Shown: one piece after another, positions 1 to 11,144 of the stretch
How the letters are laid out: the number at the start of each line of letters is the position of its first letter
Numbering within the stretch: the first letter of the stretch is position 1
Assembly: GCA_020205615.1 (NCBI GenBank)
Contig: CM035162.1
Span: forward strand, 29,304,681 to 29,368,680
Direction: 5' to 3'
From: Panax quinquefolius
Taxonomy: Eukaryota; Streptophyta; Magnoliopsida; Apiales; Araliaceae
Length of the DNA: 64,000 nucleotides
Translations under genes and position numbers: made by a program
Notes under the pieces: generated by a model
Databases searched by the model: none
What the model was told of the DNA's origin: nothing
What the model saw: only the letters and a program-made list of their open reading frames with translations

Positions 1-3000
1 AATAACTATTAAATGATGTATAAAATACAACACACTAAAGTCCTCAATAAAATTATTTTCATACTCTTTAGGGAGAACCTCAACAACTATAGACCACCGA
101 TTCTATTCCTTGTTATCCCTTTCAACCCAGCTACACTTTTATTACGAAAGGAATTGTGAAACAAAAGGGTGAAACAACTAGCTCGATAAAGAATATTTTA
201 ACTAAAGATACATAAATTATCAATAGTCTTCATCAATAATAAATCAGAGATTTAGAACATATGGTAGTTGATAAAACTTTTCAACCATAGTTGCAGCGGA
301 ACGAGCAATCCATTAAAAGAGTCAAATAGACTATAAAGTCTATTGTCTTCTCCACGTTAAAAGTCCACCAACAATATTTTATCCTGTAACATCAATCAGC
401 AGTTCCTTTCCACAATCATATGAATAACTCATAATCATAATTGTGATTCTAAATTCCTCTTCTCATCCAGACGAAGATAATTTTCATCACTGTCTTTACG
501 AAACATCAAATATCATGGTTATACCAAATCACAGTTCTCATTTATAATCATACTAATAAATTCATCTTTGCACTGCGGGCCAAAGATATTCATCAACAGT
601 TCATCTTTACCTACAAAGCTAAAGATATTCAACAACAGTCATCTTTGCATTACGAGCCAAAGATATTCATCAATAATTCATCTTTGCACAACAAAGCTAA
701 AAGATATTCAACAACAGGTCATCTTTGCATTACGAGCAAAAGATATTCATCAATAATTCATCTTTGCACTACAGGCTAAGATATTCATCAACAAGTCATC
801 TTTGCACAACGAGCCAAAGATATTCATATATCAAAGAAATACATAATCATTTCAGAAGTTATATAACAATAATTATAACCATGTTGATCAATTCACCTTT
901 GCACTTAAGCTAAAAATATTCAATTATAAATTCAATGGTCATGATCATACCAAACCAACAATTCAACTTTTGCACTCATCGCCAAAGAGAACCTATAGTC
1001 ACGATCATACCAATAATCTACCCATCTTTACACTCAAGTCAAAGAGAAATATTATCACTAGAGTTATAAGAATGTTATATAAAACAATATAATCAAAATA
1101 TGGTTTTAATTTCAAGAGTAAGATTCATAAATCAACGATAATTTGGTGGGAGAAGAAACCAATTTATCGTGAATAGTACTTCCGATTGTTACATAGTGAA
1201 ACCTGGTATCGTGCGTATAGTAACTCTCAACACGAAAAGATAAAGTTTCATAATAAAATTCATATCCATATTTATAACACCTTAATCCAAATGTTATAAA
1301 TCACTTAGAAATCTCATAATCTAATATTATTAGTATTACAATAATATTTTAATCATTTCAAAACTTATAAACAATTTAATTAAATTGTTTACACTTTACT
1401 AATTAATGCATTTAATCATCATAAAATGCCAAACTCATAATATTTCATCACCAATAACCAAAACCCTCATCTAAAATCAGATATACCTCATATATGATTC
1501 TCAAGCCATAAAATCATATTTTCCAATTTTCTTACTTCACATAACATATTTAATTCATTTACTCATAACTAGAATATTTTCATGAAAATACCAAATCGGT
1601 TCCAAAAATATTTCTTTTCCGGAATTTAGCATAACATAGTCCCATATTGAATATTTATTTTCTCTAAATTTTAAAATTTATTTACTATTTTTGTATGGCC
1701 AAAACCACCGAATATTTAAACATTTATCATAAATTATAATTTTATCCAAAAATTCTAAAATTTACATGGTATCTTGATATTATATAGATGTACTCCCAAT
1801 AAAAATTTCATCAATTTTAGAGTTAATCACAAGGAGTTATAAATAGTTACTTTTAAAATAGTCTTTTCTCATAAAATCCATAACTCTTAATCTATACATC
1901 CAAAAATCGCCATTTTTGGACACACTCTACAAAACTCATCAAAATATCATTTCAAATTTTTCCAGAATTTTTGAAGGTTCAGAAAAATTTGAAACTAAAA
2001 CATAATAACCCTTAAAATCCCTTACTATCCCTTACCTCAAAAGAAGAAGATTTAAGCGGAATAACGGCGAACGAACTTGCATCAGATATAAGAATACTCA
2101 AAGTATACTCAAACGAAGAAACTTCAATAATTCATAATAAATAGCCCTTTTATCAGAAAATTTGAATCACACGAGTTTTTATAGGAAATTCAATTCTCTA
2201 CAACTTTGCGAGAAGAAAGTTTTTCCAAATTCCAAATGTAAATTGACCAAATTCATAAATGCAGAGCGATTTTACTGGCTATAATCAAATTTCGACCAAG
2301 AAATGGGGTCCACCACACACACAAAACATGTGTTAATCATTTAATGCAACAAGAATACTCTTCCTCCTCATATACTCATATATCTCACATTCATTATAAA
2401 AATATCACCATTATTATATTATTAAAATATAATAATATATTTAAATGAATTATTTTATTAGAAAAAGATAAAATTTTAATTTTCAACAATTGTCACATTA
2501 AAATTTTCTCCATCTATATCCACATAAAATTAATATTTTCCTCATCATATAAATCAATAATTAATTATTCACAAATAATATTACAGAATCACAAGATCTT
2601 GCAACACGGTAGTTCACAGGAAAAAGAGGGCTTTCTAATAAGGATCTCTCTCCTTCTTGGCGCGCATGATTAGGTGACCAAACCTCTCCTTAGACAGAAC
2701 TTTCTAGACATTGCCAATAATATTTTCTAATAATATTATTCAGATAATAAATGAATTATTGCTTCGATAATGGAAAAAATAGTGTGTAATGACAATTTAT
2801 TGAAACAACAAGAATATAAAATATCAATGCAAAGAATTATTGAATCAATAAAATAAAAATCTTGAGCGGTAATTCATCGTAACAATTATTGAGTAAGTGC
2901 CTTCTTTACGTAAGAATCAATAATTGGTGCAATACTGTGTCTTCTTATTCAACAACGCTGCGTATTTGTGTGTTTTAACCACCGGGTATTCCAATGAAGA

Positions 3001-3308
3001 TTAATGGTAACAACTACGCCAATTATTTATAAACAACTTATATTTGTCGTTTTCTTCATCCAATCGCTTTCGTTAAGGGCCCACAAAAGATCAAGGCCGT
3101 CGCATACGAATATTGCTTGAAACAATACTTAATATTCCACGACCAAACGAATATTCCAAAACAATAATGAATATTTTATAACCACTTGCTTATTCGAAAT
3201 ATTCATGCATTTTACCCATAACTAACCACATTAATCAAATCAACCCTTACTATTTCAAAATAATAAATAGAGGAAATTCCATTTTAAAAAAAATTAAAGG
3301 GTCTTACA
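1..3308 (-). repeat. Long LTR, 3' copy of the outer minus-strand element (left end outside window)
   Basis: This stretch aligns nearly base for base with 11701-15264, so it is the second LTR of one element. It ends in ...GGTCTTACA at 3308, which read on the minus strand is the LTR start TGTAAGACC. Directly outside lies a purine-rich tract on the minus strand (revcomp of 3309-3321, AAGGAGGGAGGT), the expected polypurine tract before a 3' LTR. Inside are a block of 39-base tandem repeats (about 555-835) and no open frame longer than about 60 codons. The missing left part is about 590 bases judging from the sister LTR. Family: the same long-LTR Ty3/gypsy group as the gag-pol copies further right, inferred from shared LTR sequence. 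Confidence 0.85.
555..835 (-). repeat. 39-base tandem repeats inside the LTR
   Basis: About seven imperfect copies of a 39-base unit around the core CAAAGATATTCATCAA, each with a CATCTTTGCA block. The same array occurs in the sister LTR (12270-12550) and on the plus strand at 6185-6550. It lies in the middle of the LTR and has no coding frame conserved between copies. It is not CRISPR-like: there are no unique spacers. Confidence 0.8.
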
Positions 3309-3633
3309 ACCTCCCTCCTTATGAAATTTCGTCCCCGAAATTTACGTACACAGTATTTCAAAGAGTTGAGAATACCTTGCTTTCATTTTGATTCTATCTC
3401 CCGTCATCATGATTTCTCCATCGCTTCATCTCCCCGTATTTGGATATCATTCTAGAATACCTTCAAAACAAGGGTTAATTTAACAAATTAACATATCACA
3501 TAATATCCCGATATTACGACCGACCAACAAATAAGCTTAGGTAGGATACACTTTAGTGAAGGATTTACTCATCTCCCTCCTAGTTCTAATCCCGATCTCC
3601 GCCGGAGATCATATCCCTAAGCTCGATACCAAA
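3309..3633 (-). mobile_element. Residual internal region of the outer minus-strand element (PBS and PPT, no genes)
   Basis: Only 325 bases lie between the two LTRs. On the minus strand it starts with TGGTATCGAGC (3631-3621), a one-base-short match to the initiator tRNA-Met primer site TGGTATCAGAGC. It ends with the purine tract AAGGAGGGAGGT at 3321-3309. All of gag-pol is absent. Part of the sequence matches the leader before gag in the complete copies (18132-18318) and part matches the 3' untranslated end, so an internal deletion removed the coding part. The element could only move with proteins supplied in trans. Confidence 0.8.
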
Positions 3634-3668
3634 TGTGACGCCCCAAAATATGTCCATTCCATCCAAAC
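3634..3668 (-). repeat. First 35 bases of the outer element's 5' LTR (continues at 11145)
   Basis: Starts TGTGACGCCCC next to the PBS and stops abruptly where a plus-strand LTR begins. The continuation of the same LTR resumes at 11145 (CAACCCATTCCG), so the LTR was split by insertion of the inner element. Short CAAC-like duplications at the two joints (CCAAAC before 3669, CAACCC after 11144) look like an eroded target-site duplication. Confidence 0.75.
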
Positions 3669-6600
3669 TCAGAAGACCCCGAATTTTATGAAATAAAAGT
3701 ATTCAATTTTTTTTAATTACTATTCATGCGGAGTTCTTATTCACGAGTTATTATTATATGAAGTTACTATTCATTTAGTTATTATTCATGAGTTACTATT
3801 CACGAGTTATTATTCACGAGTACTATTCATCAAGCATGATAATTTTTTTTCGTAGAAGGCATTACTCAATAATTGTTATAGTAATTCTTTATTCAATATT
3901 TTATTTTATTGATTCAATAATTGCTACGTTGATATTTTATATTATTGTTGTTTCAATAATTGTCACTTTACAAATATTTTCCATTATCTGAGCAATAATT
4001 CATATTATCCGAATAATATTATTAGATAACATTATTGGCAATGCCTAGAAAGTTCGCTTCAAGGAGAGGTTTGGTCACCTAATTACTTGCGCCAGAGTTA
4101 GAGAGAAATTTTATTGGAAAGCCCCTCTTTCCTTGAACCGCCTGCGTCAGTTGTTAATATTGTGATTATGTAATATTATTTGTGAATAATTAATTATTGA
4201 TTTTTATGATGAGAAAAATATTTATTTTATGTGGATATAGATGGAGAAAATTTTTAAAGTGACAATTGTTGAAAATTAATATTTTATCTTTTTCTCGATA
4301 AAATAATTCATTTAAATATATTATTTTAATAATATAATAATGGTGATATTTTTACAAATGAATGTGGAATATATGAGTATATGAGGAGGAAGAATATTTT
4401 TGTTACAATAAATGTTTAAAACATATTAAACATGTCGGTGGACCCCATTTCTCGATCGAAATTTGATTATATACCGTAAAATCGTCTGCTTGTGGATTTC
4501 TTGGCCAATTTCGCTTGAATTTGGAAAAACTTTCTTCCGCATAAAGTTGTAGAGAATTGAATTTCCTATTAAAAATCGCGAGATTCGAATTTTTTGATAA
4601 AAGGGCTATTTATTATGAATTATCAAGTTTCAAGCTCAAATAATTGATTTTTGGAAGTTTAAAATAATTTAAATAACAAAAACGTTTTTTGTGCAAGTCT
4701 TGTGAGGTGGGCTGTTTGGTGGCTGAGGTTTTGAAGCAAAATAAGTGTGCTTTGGAATAAAAATAATATATATTAATATTTTATTAAATTTTCTGCTTTG
4801 GTGTTCTAAGTATTTTCCTATAAATAGGTGCTTAGGTTAGAATTGAAAATCACACCGTAAATCAAGTTTTCTCTCTATATTATCGAGCGTATTTTTGTGA
4901 GTATTTTGAGTATACTTTGAGTATTGCTATCTGGTGCAAGTTCGATTCAAATGCCGTTATTCCAATGTAAGTAATCGCTCTTTTGAGGTAAGGGATAGTA
5001 AGGGATTTTAAGGGTTATTATGTTTTTAGTTTCGAAATTTTTCTGAACCTTCAAAAATTCTGGAAAAATTTGAAATGATATTTTGATGAGTTTTAGAGTG
5101 TGTCCAAAATGGCGATTTTGGATGTATAGATTAGAGTTATGGATTTTATGAGAAAAGACTATTTTAAAAGTAACTATTTATAACTCCTTGTGATTAACTC
5201 CAAAATTGATGAAATTTTTATTGGGAGTACATCTATATAATATTAGTATACCGTAAAGTTTCAGAATTTTGGACAAAAGTACAATTTATGATAAATGTTT
5301 AAATATTCGGTGGTTTTGGCCATGTGAAAAATAGTAAATGAATTTTAAAAATTATGAGAAAAATATATATTCAATATGGGACTATATTCTTCTAAATCCC
5401 AGAAAATAAATAATTTTGGAACTGATTTGGTATTTTTCATGAAAATGTTCTAGTTATGAGTAAATGAATTAAATATGTTATGTGAACTAAGAAAATTAGA
5501 AAATATGATTTTATGGCTTGAGAATCATATATGAGGTATATGCAGATTTTTGATGAGTGTTTTGGTTATTGGTGATGAAATCTTATGAGTTTGACATTTT
5601 ATGATGATTAAATGCATTAATTAGTAAAGTGTAAACAATTTAATTAAATTGTTTATAATTTTAAGAAATGATTAAAATATTATTATAATATTAATAATAT
5701 TAGATTATGAGATTTCTAAGTGATTTATAACATTTGTATTAAGGTGTTATAAATATGGATATGAATTTTATTATTAAACTTTATCTTTTCGTGTCGAGGT
5801 TACTACGACGATACTAAGACTATGTATAAATACGGGTACTATTCACGACATAAATTCGTTTTTCTTCGACCAAATTATCGTTGATTTATGAATCTTACTC
5901 TTGAAATTAAAACTATGTTTTGATTATATTGTTTTTATATAACATTCTTATAACCCTAATGATAATATTTCTTCGACTCGAGTGTAAAGATGGGTAGATT
6001 ATGGTACGATCGTGACTATAGGTTCTCTTTGGCCAAGAGTGCAAAAAGTTGAATTGTTGACCGGTATGATCATGACTATTGAATTTACAATTGAATATTT
6101 TTAGCTTAAGTGCAAAGGTGAATCGATCAACACGGTTATAATTATTGTTATATAACTTCCAAATGATTACGTATTTCTTTTGATATATGAATATCTTTCG
6201 CTCGTGAAGTAGCAAAGATGACTTGTTGATGAATATCTTAGCTCAGAAAGGCAAAGATGAATTATTGATGAATATCTTTGGCTCAGTAGCCAAAAAAGAC
6301 GACTTGTTGATGAATATCTTAAATTTCAGAATGCAAAGATGAATTATTGATGAATATCTTTTGCTCGTAATGCAAAGATGACCTGTTGTTGAATATCTTT
6401 AGCTTTGTAGTGCAAAGATGAATTATTGATGAATATCTTTGGCTCGTAATGCAAAGATGACTCGTTGTTGAATATCTTTAGCTTTGTAGCAGTAAAGATG
6501 AATCTGTTGATAAATATCTTTCGCCCGTAAGCAAAGATGAATTTATTAGTATGATTATGTAATGTGAAGGCGTGATTTGGTATAACCATGATATTTGATG

Positions 6601-7601
6601 TTTCGTAAAGACAGTGATGAAAATTATCTTCGCTTGGATGAGAAGAGGAATTTAGAATCACAATTATGATTATGAAGTTATTCATATGATTGTGGAAAGG
6701 AACCGCTGATTGATGTTACAGGATAAAATATTGTTGGTGGACTTTTAACGTGGAGAAAGACAATAGACTTTATAGTCTATTCGACTCTTTTAATGGATTG
6801 CTTATTCAACGCAACTATGGTTGAAAAGTTTTATCATCTACCATATGTTCTAAATCTCGATTCATTATCGATGAAGACTATTAATAATTTATTTATCTTT
6901 AGTCATAATATTCTTTATCGAGCTAGTCAGGCTCACCCTTTTGTTTCACAATTCCTTTTCGTAATAATAAAAGTATAGCCGGGTCGAGCGGGGATAGCGA
7001 GGAATAGAATGGTGGTCTATAGATGTTGAGGGTGAGGTGAATTTAACTTGGAAGGTGTTTTGCCATTATCATACAAGATGTCTAATGACATACAAACTCG
7101 TGTTATCATAAGACATGGTCAGGCTCATCCACTTCCCGAGTATATTTACAAGCACTACCTATATAATCTTGGTGTTTGTTTGGAGTATAATACCCAATTA
7201 GAGACAATGGAGATAATGATATGTCAAGAGAAGACTCACCATCGGGAAGAATACGGTAGTAATCTTCTCATTTTTCTTCGGGGTTTATTAGGTCAACCAA
7301 GGATAATTTCGTGGCCATATGATATCTACCATAACCTATAAGCATGGCCTCCCCATGTATGAAGGTTTCTTGAGCACTTCCCAAAGATTCTAATTTCTAA
7401 AACAGCTTTTGACTATACCTTTACGTAAGGTGTCATTGCGACGTACACAGCTTGATATATATTCAGTATCCAAACTCACAAAGATATGTGTTGTTGTATT
7501 TTGCACGACAATTGTTGTAATAAAGTTGTAGTTGTTTCGCACTATATATTTTGGCGACTCGTAATGGGTCGATGGAATGGACCTATTTTGGGGGCGCCAC
7601 A
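3669..7601 (+). repeat. Long LTR, 5' copy of the inner plus-strand element
   Basis: Begins TCAGAAGACCCC (a corrupted TGTAAGACCCC, with the same corruption in its partner at 8089) and ends GGGGGCGCCACA immediately before a PBS. It is the reverse complement of the LTR type at 1-3308 over most of its 3.9 kb. It includes short direct repeats of ATTCACGAG/ATTCATGAG near the start (3720-3835) and a 39-base tandem block at 6185-6550. No protein-coding frame is supported. Several short ORFs in it are mirror images of LTR sequence found on both strands. Confidence 0.85.
6185..6550 (+). repeat. 39-base tandem repeats inside the LTR
   Basis: Nine to ten imperfect copies of a 39-base unit with the core GATGAATATCTTTGGCTCG and a GCAAAGATGA block. 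Reverse complement of the arrays at 555-835 and 12270-12550. Copy number differs between LTRs, so unequal exchange or slippage is likely. Confidence 0.8.
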
Positions 7602-8088
7602 TTTGGTATCGAGCTATAAGAAAGAGCCCCGAGCCTCTCACCGGTGACTTCCGTTGATGGGGGATGCACCAAGCCCACTCTCCGTAGGGGACGCCGCTCG
7701 CTATGGCAAACCGATAGGTATCAATGTGAGGTGTCGATACAAGTTGGTGTCCAGAGTCACAGTTGGTATCGTAGCTTAGGATATGATCTCAAGTGAGATC
7801 GGATTAGAACTAGAGGGAGAGATGAGTAAATCCTTCGCTAAGATGTCCTACCTAAGTTTATTTGTCGGGTCGCTTATAATATCTGGATATTATGTGATAT
7901 GTTAATTTGTTAAATTAACCCTTGTTTTGAAGTCAGATTCTAGAATGATATCCCAAAATACGTGAGATGAAAGCAACGGAGAAATCATGATGACAGGGAG
8001 ATAGAATCAAATGAAAACAAGGTATTCTCAACTCTTTCAAATACCAGTGTACGTAAATTCTTGGGACTAAATTTCATAAGGAGGGAGA
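7602..8088 (+). mobile_element. Residual internal region of the inner plus-strand element, with two PBS-like sites
   Basis: Only 487 bases separate the two LTRs. A PBS-like TGGTATCGAGCT lies at 7604-7615, right after the LTR end. A second TGGTATC...AGCTTAGG lies at 7764-7780 after about 150 bases of unrelated, more GC-rich sequence. The leader that follows (to about 7900) matches the leader of the complete copy at 18150-18300. The region ends in a purine tract AAGGAGGGAGAT (8078-8089) before the 3' LTR. No gag or pol remains. Confidence 0.8.
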
Positions 8089-11000
8089 TCAGAAGACCCC
8101 TAATTTTATGAAATAAAAGTATTCAATTTTTTTCAATTACTATTCATGAGTTTCTATTCACGAAGTTACTATTCATAAGTTACTATTCACTTAGTTACTA
8201 TTCATGAGTTACTATTCACGAAAGTTACTATTCATTTAGTACTATTCATGAAGCATGATAATTTTTTTTTCGTAAGAAGGCATTACTCAATAATTGTTAT
8301 AGTAATTAATCGCTCAATATTTTATTTTATCGATTCAATAATTGCTACGTTGATATTTTATATTATTGTTGTTTCAATAATTGTCACTAAGACAAAGATT
8401 TTCCATTATCTGAGCAATAATTCATATTATCCTAATAATATTATTGGATAACATTATTGGCAATGCCTAGAAAGTTCTCATCTCAAGGAGAGGTTTGGTC
8501 ACCTAATCAATGCTACAGCTAGAGAAATTTTATCGAAAGCCCCTCTTTCTCGAACCGCCTCGGTTGTTAATATTGTGATTATGTAATATTATTTGTGAAT
8601 AATTAATTATTGATTTTATGATGAGAAAAATATTTATTTTATGTGGATATAGATGGAGAAAATTTTTAAAGTGACAATTGTTGAAAATTAATATTTTATC
8701 TTTTTTCGATAAAATAATTCATTTAAATATATTATTTTAATAATATAATAATGGTGATATTTTTACAAGGAATGTGGAATATATGAGTATATGAGGAGGA
8801 AGAATATTTTTGTTACAATAAATGTTTAAAACATATTAAACATGTCTGTGGACCCCATTTCTTGACCGAAATTTGATTATACCGAATAAAATCGTCGCTT
8901 GTGGATTTTCTACCAATTTCTGTTTGAATTTGGAAAACTTTCTTCTGTACAAAAGCCTTTTTGTGCAAGTAGAGAATTGAATTTCCTATTAAAAATCAAG
9001 AGATTCAATTTTTTGATAAAAGGGCTATTTATTATGAATTATCAAGTTCAAGCTCAAATAATTGATTTTTGGAAGTTTAAAATAATTTAAATAACAAAAC
9101 GCGTTTTTTGTGCAAGTCTGGTGAGGTGGTTTTGAAATTTTTCTGAACCTTCAAAATTCTTTAAAATTTTGAAACGATATTTGTTTGAGTGTGTCCAAAA
9201 ATGGCTGAGGTTTTATGAGAAAAGCAAAATAAGTGTGTTTTGGAATAAAATAATATATATTAATATTTTATTAAATTTTGTTCTAAACCTTACAAAAATT
9301 TCTTGAATGATATTTTGTTCTAGAATATATATTCCATAAAAGTATTTTCCCTGAAAATAAATAGCTTGGTGTATTTAGGTTAGTAAATTGAAAATCACAG
9401 TCTAAAACTCCAAGTTTTATCTATGAGTGTTTTGGTTATTATGAAATCTTTATTTTGATTTAATTATAAAGTGAGTATTTTTTTAAGAAATGATTAAAAT
9501 ATTGAGTATTGCTATTTTAATGATTTAGATAAAATGTTTTAATCGTGTTGTTATTTTCATGATCGTGGATAATGTTTTTAAATGGGTACTATTCATTACT
9601 AAATTGGTTATTTAAATTATCGCCGTAATTTTAACCATTTTGATTATATTATTTTATATAACATTCTTAAACAGATTAAAATCGATTGAGTGTAAGATGG
9701 GATTAGTACGATCGATCTGTTACAATTGCCAAGAAGTCAAAAGTAGAATTGTCAATCGTACGATCATTTAAAATTAGCTTAAGCAAAGGTGAAATTGATC
9801 AAATATGGGTTATAATTATATATAACTTCGAAATGATTAAATCTGTTGTTATTTCTCGATATGAATATCGAACATCTTGCCTCAGAGTGCAAAGATGAAT
9901 TATTGACGAATATCTTCGGCTCAGAAAGGTAGTGACGATTTGGTTGATGTTATATCCTATCAGAATAAATCGATAAATATTTTGATAGCAAAAAGTGAAA
10001 TATCGTTGACGATTCCTATTGTTGAATATCTTCTCGAAGATAAACATTCGCCCGTGGAAAATGTATTAATTAATATCTTTTCGTTGATGAACATGAAAAT
10101 TATTCGATGATATTTCTCTTTGACGATTATGATCTATATCTTTCGACACAAATTCTGCGTAAAATGAACGCATGGGTATGGATGTCGATTTGACTATCAT
10201 GCTGACATACAATCTCGGTTATCAGTCAAAGAGTTATTCTATTACGGTTATAATTTCATTTCCGATGAAAATGATTATAATATTATTCGTCTGTCAGCAA
10301 AATCGATCAACGTGATGAATATTTGGAAAGGCAAAAGATGAACTTTATTTGTGAATATCTATCGTATCAGAATTTAGTATCACAATTACATTATAGTTCT
10401 GAATTCAAACGAAATTTATTATTATGATGGATTTTGGTTCAGAGTTGTTCTCGAACGACATACCTGTTATTTCACACAGAATTGAGCTTTCATTAAAGGA
10501 ATCGTTGACTATTCATGTTCTGGCTGAAAAGAGATTTATCATTGTTAAAGTCTTTGATCAAAGTAGACAATTTTATAGAAGATACGTATTCATACGCCAA
10601 ATAGAGAAATTTTTCTCACCCTCTTTAATCTCGTCATAGAATGGATATTACCATAACTTTAATTTATTACGATCCTAAAACACAATGACATTGGTCCACG
10701 ACAATAATGTCGATTTCAATATAGAATATAGATGTTTGTAAAGACTAGTGAATTTTAATTAGAATGGTGATTTTTTTCCTCTAGTCAGATCTTAGTTACT
10801 ATCTTCATTCATATGATTTCGCGAGGACTAATTCCTTAACTATAATAATTGTTGTCAAACATTATATGTTAGGTAATGTCTTTATAACGAGATACATCAT
10901 ATTATTCAATAATGAATTTTATAAAGTTCGGCATTTGTGACTCTTTTGTTTCGGTTTTCCGCCAATCTTTGGTTGAATTGCTAGTTTATCCTTGATGATT

Positions 11001-11144
11001 AAATGCTTAAATTTGATAGATTTGACATGATCTAACTTTGTAGCATTCACTGTCTGTTGTTTAATAAAGTCAGAGTTGTTTCGTAGCACATATATTTCGC
11101 TCGTAATGGGTTGGATGGAATGGACCCCATTTTGGGGCGCCACA
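8089..11144 (+). repeat. Long LTR, 3' copy of the inner plus-strand element (shortened, mosaic)
   Basis: Starts with the same TCAGAAGACCCC-type end as 3669 and ends GGGGCGCCACA at 11144. It follows its partner closely to about 9120. Between about 9120 and 10640 it departs: pieces of 20-60 bases that belong to well-separated places in the 5' LTR appear interleaved. It converges again near its end. It is about 880 bases shorter than the 5' LTR. It carries no supported gene. Confidence 0.75.

Noticed and set aside
568..913. Repetitive ORFs (62 codons each) in the LTR, also at 12282-12584 and 6344-6685
   Set aside because: A 39-base repeat is 13 codons, so open frames arise automatically; the peptides are not kept when the repeat is mutated.
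6185..6550. CRISPR-like direct repeats
   Set aside because: The repeats are contiguous without unique spacers, occur in all LTR copies, and the genome is plant nuclear.
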